Shown here in pieces: positions 26,321 to 35,376 of a DNA stretch of 64,000 nt (positions within the stretch are counted from its first letter, which is position 1; every line of letters begins with the position of its first letter). The position numbers and the translations under genes are program-made. A model generated the notes under the pieces. The model worked only from the letters and a program-made list of their open reading frames with translations, made no database searches and had not been told where the DNA came from. The stretch is from Bacteroidota bacterium. Lineage in GTDB: Bacteria; Bacteroidota; Bacteroidia; Flavobacteriales; Flavobacteriaceae. The stretch lies in contig JAEWJM010000025.1 of the NCBI GenBank assembly GCA_023386585.1, positions 1-64,000 on the forward strand. The letters run 5' to 3'.

Positions 26321-27838
26321 TTATTTGACATCCTGCATCAGTTTTTTTACAAGTGGGGCAACCGCAATCATTACAATTCCCGCGATCAAAGCATAGAGCG
26401 CCAATTGCTTGTAACCTTCGCAATAAATGATGAGTTTTTGGAGATTGGTCGAATTTTCAGAGGCTTCAGCAATATCCGCTCCAAGCAATCCGGCGAAATA
26501 CTGGCCATACGCACTCGCCAAAAACCACATTCCCATCATTACGGCTTGTAGGCGGTGTGGACTCAAACGCGTCATGATCGACATCCCGATCGGAGAAAGG
26601 CAAAGCTCCCCAAATGTTATGATAAACCATCCGAAGGTGAACAGATCCAGTGAAGTTATTCCGTTTTCATCTGCAAAAAACCGAGTGTAATAGAAAACAT
26701 AAAAACCGCCTGCGAGGAATAGGAATCCGAGACCGAACTTCACCACCGTATTGGGTTCGATTTTACGCTTCGACATCCAAAGCCAGATCATTCCAACCAA
26801 TGCTGCAAATATGATCACAAAGAGTGAATTCGCAGAATTGTTGACACCATTCGGATCCAGCTTTACGCCTGCCACCGTATTTTCAAGATTGTTTGCAGCA
26901 AATAAACTCAATGATCCGCCGCTTTGTTCAAAGAATGCCCAGAATATGATCGAAAACAAAATGAACACCAGTGCTGCCACGAGTTTTTTGTTTTCCTTCA
27001 GACTAAACGTCCGCATCTCATAGGCGATATAAATTAGTGAACACGGACCGATAATGTACATGAACATATCGGTATAACCAGAATTCGAAACCAGCAACAT
27101 GATTACCGGTATGACCGCAATCGAGCCAAAGTAAGTCAGCAATTCCAGTGTCTTGCGCTTTTTGGACGGTACTTCAAGCAACGGCGAAATTCCGATGCTC
27201 GCCATGGATTTCTGGGTTTGAACAAAAGTCAGAAGGCTGATAACCATGACCACCGCGGCAAATCCAAAAGCGACATTCCAACGCAGCGCTTCAGGTACAA
27301 CCGAAGCCAGCATCGTTCCTTTTGCAACGGCAATGCAAATATATCCGCCGATCAATGCGCCAAGATTTACACCGGCGTAAAAGAGGGAAAAGCCTGCATC
27401 GCGCCTGTTGTCATCTTCCTTGTAGAGTTTTCCTACCATGGTTGAGATGTTAGGCTTGAAAAAACCCGTTCCGATAATTGTGAAGCTGATCCCGATGAAA
27501 AAGAACCGATGCGGATCGAGCGAAAGAATTATACTTCCGGCGATCATCAAAAGTCCGCCCCAAAAAAGCGACTTCCGATATCCGAGGATTTTATCGGCGA
27601 ACAAACCTCCGATGAAAGTGAATGCGTAAACGAAGGCTTGGGTTGCACCGTATTGTAAATTGGCGACGCGCTCATTCATCAACAGCTGGTCGACCATGAA
27701 GATGACCAACATGCCGCGCATTCCGTAGAAACAGAACCGTTCCCACATCTCGCTGAAGAAAAGGTACCAAAGCTGCTTCGGATACTTTCCTTTAAAATTC
27801 TGGATCTGCTCGAGATCGGCTACCGGAACTTGTTCCAT
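26321..27838 (-). CDS. Proton-coupled oligopeptide transporter (POT/PTR2 family), copy 2
   Basis: POT proteins import di- and tripeptides with protons across the inner membrane. The 505 residues contain the family ExxERFxYY-type motif (EMWERFCFYGMRGMLVIFM), the PTR2 segment GTGFFKPNISTMVGKLY, FSLFYAGVNLGALIGGY, and the C-terminal FGELCLSPIGMSIMTRLSP. About 14 membrane helices are expected. The start overlaps the stop of the upstream POT gene (TAATG). It is a paralogue of that neighbour and probably differs in peptide preference. Confidence 0.94.
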   Translation of the reverse strand: MEQVPVADLEQIQNFKGKYPKQLWYLFFSEMWERFCFYGMRGMLVIFMVDQLLMNERVANLQYGATQAFVYAFTFIGGLFADKILGYRKSLFWGGLLMIAGSIILSLDPHRFFFIGISFTIIGTGFFKPNISTMVGKLYKEDDNRRDAGFSLFYAGVNLGALIGGYICIAVAKGTMLASVVPEALRWNVAFGFAAVVMVISLLTFVQTQKSMASIGISPLLEVPSKKRKTLELLTYFGSIAVIPVIMLLVSNSGYTDMFMYIIGPCSLIYIAYEMRTFSLKENKKLVAALVFILFSIIFWAFFEQSGGSLSLFAANNLENTVAGVKLDPNGVNNSANSLFVIIFAALVGMIWLWMSKRKIEPNTVVKFGLGFLFLAGGFYVFYYTRFFADENGITSLDLFTFGWFIITFGELCLSPIGMSIMTRLSPHRLQAVMMGMWFLASAYGQYFAGLLGADIAEASENSTNLQKLIIYCEGYKQLALYALIAGIVMIAVAPLVKKLMQDVK

Positions 27839-29559
27839 TATCTTACGCCGTGCATCATTTTCTTAAGAACCGGTGTCAAGGCAAACAAAATAATTGCCGC
27901 CAATCCGCACAAAATCACGAACACCATAAAAAACTCAAAAAGGTTGTGGATTTCAAACCCGACGAAATGTGGGTTGACTGCCGAAATTTGGTTTTTATCC
28001 AGGAGTTGCAGCTGTTCGGCTGTCGGTGTTACGCGCTTGTCCAAGATGGCTTGCAGGTCAATTCCAAGGTCTTTTGCTTTGTTGAATTTATCACCGGTTG
28101 CAGGCAAAATCGATCCCAATGTTCCCGACAATGCGTAACCCGCGGCATTCGAAATAAAGAAAACGCCATACGCAAGTGAAGCAAAACGCTTAGGCGCCAG
28201 CTTTCCTACCAGTGATAGCCCGATCGGTGAAAGGCATAGCTCACCAAATGTTTGTATCAGGTAAAGCAAAATCAGCCAGTAAATCGCCAAAAGGCCGCTG
28301 TTGCCCAGATCTTTTACGTTATGTGCAATAATAAAGTAGCTGAGTGCAATCAGGGCCAATCCAAATGATTGTTTCATTGGTGAAATCGGCTCTTTTCCAT
28401 TTGCGCGAAGTTTGTCCCACAACATACTGAAAGGTACCGCAAAAATTACAACGAATAGTCCGTTGAAAATTTGCACCATCGAGGGTGGCATAAGCCAGCC
28501 AAAGAAATTTCGGTCAGTTTGGTTATCGGCGATGAAGGTTAACGAAGATCCCGCCTGTTCAAATGCCGCCCAAAAAAAGATAATGAAAAACGATACGATG
28601 TAGATTACCCAGATCCGTTGCGTTTCAACCTTTGTAAGGGTTTTATCGGAAAGGATCAAGCCCGCCAACGTAAGTCCACTAGCATAAATAATAGGATAGA
28701 TTACCGTTTTAACCACATTGTCTCCGTCGGTCATGTAATGGAACAGTAAGTAGAGTCCGATGAAAACAAGTACTGCGACTACCAACGATGTTGGTGAAAA
28801 ACTTGCCTTTTGAGCTTCTCCTTCCTCGTAATCAGTAGAAACATTTTTTGACGGAAGTCCACCAATCGGCCTACCTTCAGGAGTAATAACGTACTTGTTC
28901 TTCAAAACATAAAATACAACCGTCCCAATCAGCATTGCGATTGCAGCAGCGAGAAATCCCCATTTAAAGGCGTGAACGTCACGAAGCCCGTTGGCATCTT
29001 TTACGTCTCCAAGAAACGGACAAATAAACTGGCCCAGGAAGGCGCCAATGTTAATTCCCATATAAAAGATCGTGAAGGCAGTATCCAGTTTGCTTTTTTC
29101 CTGTTTTGGATAAAGGCTTCCCACCATACTCGAAATATTAGGCTTGAAAAACCCGTTTCCGAAGATGATGATTCCAAGCGCCGACCACATCAAGGTAGTG
29201 GCGAGCGGCAAATTACCATCAAAAACGCTGGCACTCGTAAACAGCAATAGTTGTCCGACTGCCATCATCAATCCGCCGAGCAGGATGCAATTCCGGTTGC
29301 CGAAAAAGCGGTCCGCGATAAAGCCGCCCAAAAGCGGTGTCAGATAACAAAGTCCGAGGAATCCGCCGTAGATAAGCGAAGCATCGGCTTCCTTCATCAC
29401 GAGCGAGTTTACTAGGAACAAGGTCAATAATGCGCGCATTCCGTAGAAGTTGAACCTTTCCCACATTTCGGTACCAAATAGTACCCAAAGTCCTTTTGGA
29501 TGTCCTGTTTTCTGCGCCGCCAGTTCGCCTTGCCGGCTGATGTCCTGAGTTTCTGTCAT
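27838..29559 (-). CDS. Proton-coupled oligopeptide transporter (POT/PTR2 family), copy 1
   Basis: This is the second POT symporter, 573 residues, with EMWERFNFYGMRALLTLFL, GNGFFKPNISSMVGSLYPKQ, FYMGINIGAFLGQF and FGELCLSPIGLSLVGKLAP. It is longer than its neighbour because of a larger cytoplasmic loop (about 215-255) and an extra loop before the last helix (the KDLGIDLQAILDKR region). It lies 20 bases downstream of the dipeptidyl peptidase gene. The order peptidase-POT-POT makes sense for cutting oligopeptides in the periplasm and importing the di-/tripeptide products. Confidence 0.94.
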   Translation of the reverse strand: MTETQDISRQGELAAQKTGHPKGLWVLFGTEMWERFNFYGMRALLTLFLVNSLVMKEADASLIYGGFLGLCYLTPLLGGFIADRFFGNRNCILLGGLMMAVGQLLLFTSASVFDGNLPLATTLMWSALGIIIFGNGFFKPNISSMVGSLYPKQEKSKLDTAFTIFYMGINIGAFLGQFICPFLGDVKDANGLRDVHAFKWGFLAAAIAMLIGTVVFYVLKNKYVITPEGRPIGGLPSKNVSTDYEEGEAQKASFSPTSLVVAVLVFIGLYLLFHYMTDGDNVVKTVIYPIIYASGLTLAGLILSDKTLTKVETQRIWVIYIVSFFIIFFWAAFEQAGSSLTFIADNQTDRNFFGWLMPPSMVQIFNGLFVVIFAVPFSMLWDKLRANGKEPISPMKQSFGLALIALSYFIIAHNVKDLGNSGLLAIYWLILLYLIQTFGELCLSPIGLSLVGKLAPKRFASLAYGVFFISNAAGYALSGTLGSILPATGDKFNKAKDLGIDLQAILDKRVTPTAEQLQLLDKNQISAVNPHFVGFEIHNLFEFFMVFVILCGLAAIILFALTPVLKKMMHGVR

Positions 29560-29579
29560 TTCGCTTTTTTGTTTAGTTA

Positions 29580-31745
29580 TTATAGGTTGTCTTTAATGAA
29601 ATTGGTCATTTTAGTGTACAGTTGGATTCGCGTCTTGCCACCATAAATTCCGTGATTTTTATCGGGATAAATCTGCGAGTCGAACTGCTTATTTGCCTGG
29701 ATCAGCGCTTCCATCATCTGCATTGAATTCTGCAAATGCACGTTGTCGTCAGCCGATCCGTGGATCAAAAGAAATTTTCCCTTGAGTTTATCGACGTGGT
29801 TGATCGGCGAATTGTCGTCATAACCATTCGGATTTTCCTGCGGCGTTTGCATGTATCTTTCGGTATAAATGCTGTCGTAAAACCTCCAATTCGTTACCGG
29901 CGCAACTGCAATTGCCATTTTGAAAACGTCATTTCCTTTCAGGATGCAATTCGACGACATAAATCCACCATAACTCCAGCCCCAAATGCCAATGCGCGAC
30001 TTGTCAATGAAAGCCATGTTACCAAAAGTACGCGCTGCATCGATCTGGTCTTCGACCTCATACTTACCCATTTGCTTTTGGGTGACCTTTTTGAAATCAG
30101 CGCCACGGAAACCGGTTCCGCGACCGTCGACACAGGCGATGATATAACCTTGCTGCGAAAGCATCATGAACCAATAATCGTCCGCGCCGTTCCAGTTGTT
30201 GTCAACTTGCTGCGAACCCGGGCCCGAATACTGGTACATGAATAGCGGGTACTTCTTATTTGGATCGAAATCTTTCGGCTTGATCATCCAGGCGTTGAGC
30301 TTCTGCCCTTTTTCGGTAGTTAGCACCATAAACTCCTTCGACGGAAGATCGTATGCCTTGAGCTTGTTCTCCAATGCCTCATTGCTCACGATCGACTGGA
30401 CCTGCTTACCGGTTTTTGCGTCGTTCAACGTGTAAACCGGCGCTACGGTTGCGCTCGAAAATGAATTGATGTAGAATTCGAAATTCGGACTGAAAGTAGC
30501 GTTATTGGTTCCGGTTTGTGACGACAGGCGTTTTTTATTTTTTCCGTCAAGGCCGATACGGTAAATGTCGCGATTGATCGAACCATTTTCAACCGACTGA
30601 TAAAAAACGGTTTTGCTTTTCTCGTCGCAGCCGTAGTAAGCGGTGACTTCCCAATTTCCTTTTGTTACCTGATTTTTTAGTTTTCCGGTTTTGTCGTAAA
30701 GGTAAATGTGGTTAAATCCGTCTTTTTCGCTCGTCCAGATAAAGCTGTTGTCGCTCAAGAAAGTCAGATTGTCGGTAATATCGATATAGGCTTTGTCTCT
30801 TTCGTTAAGAACGACCTTTGCATTACCGCTCTTTCCGTCGATAAATAACAGGTCAAGATTGTCCTGGTGGCGGTTGATCACCTGCGCGCTCAACACGTTT
30901 GGATCTTTTGTCCACTGCAACCTCGGAATGTAAAAGTCATTGTAATTTCCGAGCTTTATTTCCTTCGCGTTCTTTCCGTCAAGGTCATAAATAAACAAAC
31001 TGACCAGCGCATTTTTTTCGCCGGCTTTCGGATATTTGAACGTTTCGGTTGTAGGATAAAGGTCTTTGTGGAAAAGTGTCATCGTAAATTCGGGCACCTG
31101 TGTTTCATCAAACCTGATGTAGGCAAGGCGCTTTCCGTCGGCGCTCCAGTCGAATGCGCGAACAAAAGCAAATTCTTCCTCATAAACCCAGTCGGTTATC
31201 CCGTTCTTGATTTCATTTTTACGTCCATCGGTGGTGACTTGCTGCGATTGACCCGAAGCAATATCGAGGATATAAAGATTATTTTCCTTGGCGTAGCCGA
31301 TCTTGCTTCCGTCAGGTGAAAATGTCGGTTCCTGAACCGCTTCAAGAACTTTGGTCAGTTTTTTCGATTTGAGGTCAAAAAGATAGTAATCGGCAGTAAA
31401 TGAATGGCGGTAAATCTGTGCCGAATTCGTTGAGATCAGCATTTTGTCTTCGTTCGCATTGAACGAATAACCGTCAATTCCTTCAAGTTCTTTGTGATCG
31501 GCCGTACTGATCAGGGTCGAGACTTTTTTCAGTGTGGAAAAATCGTAAAGGTCAACCGACATGCTCCGGCTTGCGCGATCGAAGTTAAGTACAGTATACT
31601 GGTTGGTTTTGTGCATCGATTGGAGCTCATCCATTCCTTTGACGCGGAAAGCTCCCGTAAAAATTTCATCTACAGTGATCTTTTGTTGTGCGGTGGCAGA
31701 AATCGCTACCAAAAAGAGCAATGCAAAAAGCTTGATTGTCTTCAT
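29580..31745 (-). CDS. Dipeptidyl peptidase IV-type S9 serine protease
   Basis: DPP IV releases Xaa-Pro or Xaa-Ala dipeptides from N-termini. The 721-residue product (ATG at 31745) has a signal peptide (MKTIKLFALLFLVAISATAQ), an N-terminal eight-bladed beta-propeller with the substrate-anchoring EEEFAFVRAFDWS segment, and a C-terminal alpha/beta hydrolase domain. The catalytic serine is in GWSYGGFMSSN, the aspartate in IHGSADDNVHLQNS and the histidine in YPDKNHGIYGG. The longer reading from 31814 would add an implausible hydrophobic lead, so it was not used. It heads a peptide-use operon with two POT genes. Confidence 0.94.
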   Translation of the reverse strand: MKTIKLFALLFLVAISATAQQKITVDEIFTGAFRVKGMDELQSMHKTNQYTVLNFDRASRSMSVDLYDFSTLKKVSTLISTADHKELEGIDGYSFNANEDKMLISTNSAQIYRHSFTADYYLFDLKSKKLTKVLEAVQEPTFSPDGSKIGYAKENNLYILDIASGQSQQVTTDGRKNEIKNGITDWVYEEEFAFVRAFDWSADGKRLAYIRFDETQVPEFTMTLFHKDLYPTTETFKYPKAGEKNALVSLFIYDLDGKNAKEIKLGNYNDFYIPRLQWTKDPNVLSAQVINRHQDNLDLLFIDGKSGNAKVVLNERDKAYIDITDNLTFLSDNSFIWTSEKDGFNHIYLYDKTGKLKNQVTKGNWEVTAYYGCDEKSKTVFYQSVENGSINRDIYRIGLDGKNKKRLSSQTGTNNATFSPNFEFYINSFSSATVAPVYTLNDAKTGKQVQSIVSNEALENKLKAYDLPSKEFMVLTTEKGQKLNAWMIKPKDFDPNKKYPLFMYQYSGPGSQQVDNNWNGADDYWFMMLSQQGYIIACVDGRGTGFRGADFKKVTQKQMGKYEVEDQIDAARTFGNMAFIDKSRIGIWGWSYGGFMSSNCILKGNDVFKMAIAVAPVTNWRFYDSIYTERYMQTPQENPNGYDDNSPINHVDKLKGKFLLIHGSADDNVHLQNSMQMMEALIQANKQFDSQIYPDKNHGIYGGKTRIQLYTKMTNFIKDNL

Positions 31746-31883
31746 AAAGTTTTTGTGGAATATAAAAACCGTCAATTTTAGTAAAAAAAAAGGAATTAAA
31801 CCCACTTTTACCAATAAAACGGCTTTTGGTTAATTGGGGACATTAGACGCGATTCGTCAATTTTGTTACTGTGCGGACATTTT

Positions 31884-32960
31884 TCAGAAGAGTTCCAGCT
31901 GGCCGTCACGATATTGCGCGTAAAGCGAGGTGTTCAGCTCCGGCCATTCACGACCTGCAAAAAATTTGCGGCGGGCCAATGCAACCTGTGAACGGATCTG
32001 TTCCGCAAAAGTTCCATCGCCGCGCATTCGGTCGCCCCAACGACTGTCGTTTAATGTTCCGCCGTGGCATTCCTTGATCTGGTTCAGCACCTTCTCGGCG
32101 CGGTCGGGCATTGCTTTGTGGATCCAGTCGGAGAAAATTTCGCCTATCGCGCCATTTAGCCGTACAACGGTATATCCTATCGATCTCGCCCCGGCATCTG
32201 CGCAGGCTTTGGCCATCGGAAGTATTTCATGGCTGTTGATTCCCGGAATTATTGGCGCGAGCATTACATTGACAGGAATTGCGGCTTCAGATAGCGATTT
32301 TACTACCTCAAGGCGTTTTTTAATTGTAGCAGTCCTCGGTTCAAGCAATTGCCGCGTTTTTTCCGATAATGAAGTGATCGAAACGTTTACGCTGACGAGA
32401 TTGTCTTTGGCAAGTTCCGTCAGGATATCGGTGTCGCGCAGAACTAGTGAATTTTTGGTAATGATGCCAACCGGATGGCGGTACTTCAGAAATATTTTGA
32501 GGCACTCGCGGGTAATTTCAAACTTTTTTTCCGCTGGCTGATAGCAATCCGTATTTCCTGACATTATTATCGGATGCGCTTTCCAACTTTTGCTTTGCAG
32601 CTTTTGCTCTAATAGCTGCGCCGTGTTTTTCTTCACCAAAATCTTCCGCTCAAAGTCGAGTCCAGCGTCATAACCCCAATACTCGTGTGTATTGCGGGCA
32701 AAACAATAAATACAGCCGTGCTCACAGCCCTGATACGGATTCATCGAAAAGCCCATGCTGACGTCGGGGCTGTCGACTTTATTCACTACGCTTTTGGGGA
32801 AAACTTCGAGGTAATGCGTCCGAAGGTCCTGAGGCTGGTCGCCTTCTGCATCACAGTAGTTCAAAAATTCGTCGAGCATTTCGTATGATTCCGAAAAGAA
32901 TCGGTTGCCGACATTTATTTGTGCGCCTCTTCCTTTAATATATTTCTCACTTTCATTCAT
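31884..32960 (-). CDS. PA0069-family radical SAM protein
   Basis: This 358-residue protein has the radical SAM iron-sulphur motif CEHGCIYC (Cys79, Cys83, Cys86) and matches the PA0069 family. That family is distantly related to spore photoproduct lyase but occurs in non-sporulating bacteria and has no settled function. Further family blocks are MNPYQGCEHG, SGNTDCYQPAEKKFEITR, VGIITKNSLVLRD and NVMLAPIIPGIN. It has no functional neighbours: the DPP IV gene follows on the same strand and the mevalonate operon is divergent. Confidence 0.88.
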   Translation of the reverse strand: MNESEKYIKGRGAQINVGNRFFSESYEMLDEFLNYCDAEGDQPQDLRTHYLEVFPKSVVNKVDSPDVSMGFSMNPYQGCEHGCIYCFARNTHEYWGYDAGLDFERKILVKKNTAQLLEQKLQSKSWKAHPIIMSGNTDCYQPAEKKFEITRECLKIFLKYRHPVGIITKNSLVLRDTDILTELAKDNLVSVNVSITSLSEKTRQLLEPRTATIKKRLEVVKSLSEAAIPVNVMLAPIIPGINSHEILPMAKACADAGARSIGYTVVRLNGAIGEIFSDWIHKAMPDRAEKVLNQIKECHGGTLNDSRWGDRMRGDGTFAEQIRSQVALARRKFFAGREWPELNTSLYAQYRDGQLELF

Positions 32961-33067
32961 CGCCGTGCTAAAATACGCGCCATCAGGCAGAAAGGAAAAT
33001 GGTTTTTGTTAAAAATCTCCCCACAGGAAAAATTTAACTAAAAGAAATACGCTAGTCGGCGAAGGCT

Positions 33068-33075
33068 TATATTTG
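33068..33075 (+). promoter_or_regulatory. Bacteroidota -7 element for the mevalonate operon
   Basis: TATATTTG matches TAnnTTTG, 18 bases before the ATG at 33094, the same spacing as at purH. It supports 33094 over an upstream TTG at 33073 that lies in the element. Confidence 0.6.
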
Positions 33076-33093
33076 CACAAACTTTTGAAATTG

Positions 33094-34410
33094 ATGAACG
33101 CAGCAGTATCGGGATTTTCCAAGCTTTCCAAGGAGGACAAAGTGAAATGGGTGGCCAAAACATTTTTCCAGCAGCCAGACGAGGCAGCGGCGCTTTTGAG
33201 GACGTACTGGAATTCGGATGGATCACTGCAGCAGTTGCACGATGAATTTATTGAGAATACAATTTCAAACTTTTACATACCCTTGGGTGTTGCCCCAAAT
33301 TTCAAAATTAACGGGCGGAGTTATACGGTTCCGATGGCGATTGAGGAAAGCTCGGTGGTAGCCGCAGCTGCAAAAGCGGCCAAATTCTGGTCGGAGCGCG
33401 GTGGATTTTCTGCAACTGTCATTAACACTGAGAAAATCGGCCAGGTTCACTTTATGTTTGATGGAGAAAAAGCAAAACTTGAGAAATTCTTTGAAGCTGT
33501 AATCCCGCGCTTGTATTCGGATACCGAGAATCTGACAAGGAACATGAAGCGGCGCGGTGGGGGAATAACGGCAATCAGACTCAAAGACAAAACGGATTTA
33601 CTCCCAAACTATTACCAATTGCATGCGTCTTTTGAAACGATCGATTCAATGGGCGCCAACTTCATCAATTCGTGCCTTGAGCAATTTTCGCGTACGCTCG
33701 TTGATGCCGCCCACGATTATTCGGGATTTTCGGAGACTGAAAACGACGTGCGCGTAATTATGAGCATTCTTTCGAATTATGTTCCGAATTGCATCGTTCG
33801 GGCCGAGGTCAGTTGCGCGGTTGAAGCGCTTGCCGACAAAGAAATCACCGATCCGAAACAATTTGCAGAGAAATTTGTGCAGGCAGTCCGCATTGCCGAA
33901 GTCGAGCCACACCGCGCCGTCACGCACAACAAAGGAATTATGAACGGAATAGACTCGGTTGTAATTGCTACAGGAAACGATTTTCGCGCAGTTGAAGCCG
34001 GAATCCACGCCTATGCCGCCAAAAACGGACGCTATACTGCGCTGTCGCATGCTTCAGTCGAAAACGGGATATTTAAGTTCTGGCTCGAAATTCCGCTTGC
34101 TTTGGGAACTGTCGGCGGATTGACATCGCTCCATCCGATGGCGAAATTCTCACTCGACCTGCTGCAGCGCCCGACCGCTCGTCAACTGATGGAAATCACA
34201 GCCGTTGTAGGTCTGGCCCAAAATTTCGCTGCAGTAAAATCACTTACAACAACAGGTATTCAGGAAGGTCACATGAAAATGCACCTGAACAACATTATGA
34301 CTCAACTGGGTGCAACTGCGCAAGAGCGGGAATCGATCCGCGCGTACTTTAGCTGCCGACCTGTTTCACATCCAGCGGTTGAAGAATATCTTGAAGAACT
34401 GCGACAATGA
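33094..34410 (+). CDS. Class II hydroxymethylglutaryl-CoA reductase
   Basis: HMG-CoA reductase makes mevalonate from HMG-CoA. Sequence-based naming usually calls class II enzymes degradative, but in flavobacteria, which use the mevalonate route to isoprenoids, it is expected to be biosynthetic. The 438 residues show PMAIEESSVVAAAAK (Glu84), THNKGIMNG (Lys280), ATGNDFRAVEAG (Asp296) and EGHMKMHLNN (His393). These match the spacing of the Pseudomonas mevalonii catalytic residues Glu83, Lys267, Asp283 and His381. The stop overlaps the following kinase gene (ATGA). Confidence 0.94.
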   Translation: MNAAVSGFSKLSKEDKVKWVAKTFFQQPDEAAALLRTYWNSDGSLQQLHDEFIENTISNFYIPLGVAPNFKINGRSYTVPMAIEESSVVAAAAKAAKFWSERGGFSATVINTEKIGQVHFMFDGEKAKLEKFFEAVIPRLYSDTENLTRNMKRRGGGITAIRLKDKTDLLPNYYQLHASFETIDSMGANFINSCLEQFSRTLVDAAHDYSGFSETENDVRVIMSILSNYVPNCIVRAEVSCAVEALADKEITDPKQFAEKFVQAVRIAEVEPHRAVTHNKGIMNGIDSVVIATGNDFRAVEAGIHAYAAKNGRYTALSHASVENGIFKFWLEIPLALGTVGGLTSLHPMAKFSLDLLQRPTARQLMEITAVVGLAQNFAAVKSLTTTGIQEGHMKMHLNNIMTQLGATAQERESIRAYFSCRPVSHPAVEEYLEELRQ

Positions 34411-35327
34411 ATCGCGACGAACAATCCTTTTACAGCAACGGAAAGCTCCTGCTGACCGGTGAATATGTTGTATTGGACGGCGCAAAGGCACTGGCTTTAC
34501 CCACAAAGTTCGGACAATCGCTGAAGGTAGTTCCATCTGAAGGAAACGCAATCAAATGGGTTGCCTTCGATTGCGATCAAACAGTTTGGCTGGATGAAAT
34601 GATTGAATTTTCGGAAATAAGCTCTTTTTCCGGGCTGGCGACAGTTCCGCGGGAACGATTGATACGGTTGTTGCACGAAGCGTGGAAAATATCGCCCGTA
34701 TTCCTCGAAAAGAAGGGCTGGAATATCGAAACCCAATTGACTTTTCCGCGTCATTGGGGATTGGGATCTTCGTCGACCTTGATAAACAATCTCGCGCAAT
34801 GGCTAAATATTGATCCGTATGAACTTTTGCGCCGCGGATTTGGCGGAAGTGGATACGACATTGGTTGTGCACAAAACAGCAGCCCGATAAAGTACACTCT
34901 TCGCGAGAATCAGCCAACTGTTGAACTGTCATCGTTCGATCCAAAATTTGCAGATAAACTTTACTTCGTCTACCTCAATAGAAAGCAAAGCAGCCGCGAA
35001 GCAATCGACAATTATCGAAGCAGGCAGCCACAGGAAATCGACGCTGCAATAACTGGAATTTCGCAACTCACGGATAAGATCGAATCGCTAACAGATTTTG
35101 CTGAATTCTGTTCGACACTTAAACTCCACGAGCAAACCATTGCCAAATTAATTGATCAGCCTACAATCCAGGAACAGCTGTTTGCCGATTTTACGGGAAC
35201 GATAAAAAGCCTCGGCGCCTGGGGTGGCGATTTCATCCTTGCGGCAGCTGACGGCGATCCATCGGATTATTTCTACAACCGAGGCTACAATGTGGTCATA
35301 CGGTACGATAAAATCATCCTAAAATAA
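34407..35327 (+). CDS. GYDIA-family GHMP kinase (mevalonate-pathway kinase-like)
   Basis: This 306-residue GHMP-superfamily kinase has an N-terminal GKLLLTGEYVVLDGAKALALP block, the ATP-binding loop HWGLGSSSTL (about 113-122), and the diagnostic GSGYDIGCA segment that corresponds to the GYDIA family name. GHMP kinases of the mevalonate route phosphorylate mevalonate or phosphomevalonate. Co-transcription with HMG-CoA reductase, with overlapping start and stop, argues for such a role, but the exact substrate is inferred. A shared hairpin terminator follows. Confidence 0.85.
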   Translation: MNRDEQSFYSNGKLLLTGEYVVLDGAKALALPTKFGQSLKVVPSEGNAIKWVAFDCDQTVWLDEMIEFSEISSFSGLATVPRERLIRLLHEAWKISPVFLEKKGWNIETQLTFPRHWGLGSSSTLINNLAQWLNIDPYELLRRGFGGSGYDIGCAQNSSPIKYTLRENQPTVELSSFDPKFADKLYFVYLNRKQSSREAIDNYRSRQPQEIDAAITGISQLTDKIESLTDFAEFCSTLKLHEQTIAKLIDQPTIQEQLFADFTGTIKSLGAWGGDFILAAADGDPSDYFYNRGYNVVIRYDKIILK

Positions 35328-35328
35328 A

Positions 35329-35357
35329 AAATCCGCCCCATAAGGCGGATTTCTATA
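35329..35357. terminator. Bidirectional terminator between the GHMP kinase and PpiD-like genes
   Basis: A perfect 9-bp stem AAATCCGCC / GGCGGATTT with a 6-base loop lies between convergent stops. The minus-strand tail is a strong T-run (TTTTTTATTTTA); the plus-strand tail (TTTCTATATTT) is weaker but T-rich. Confidence 0.85.
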
Positions 35358-35376
35358 TTTAAGCAGTCGTTCGATT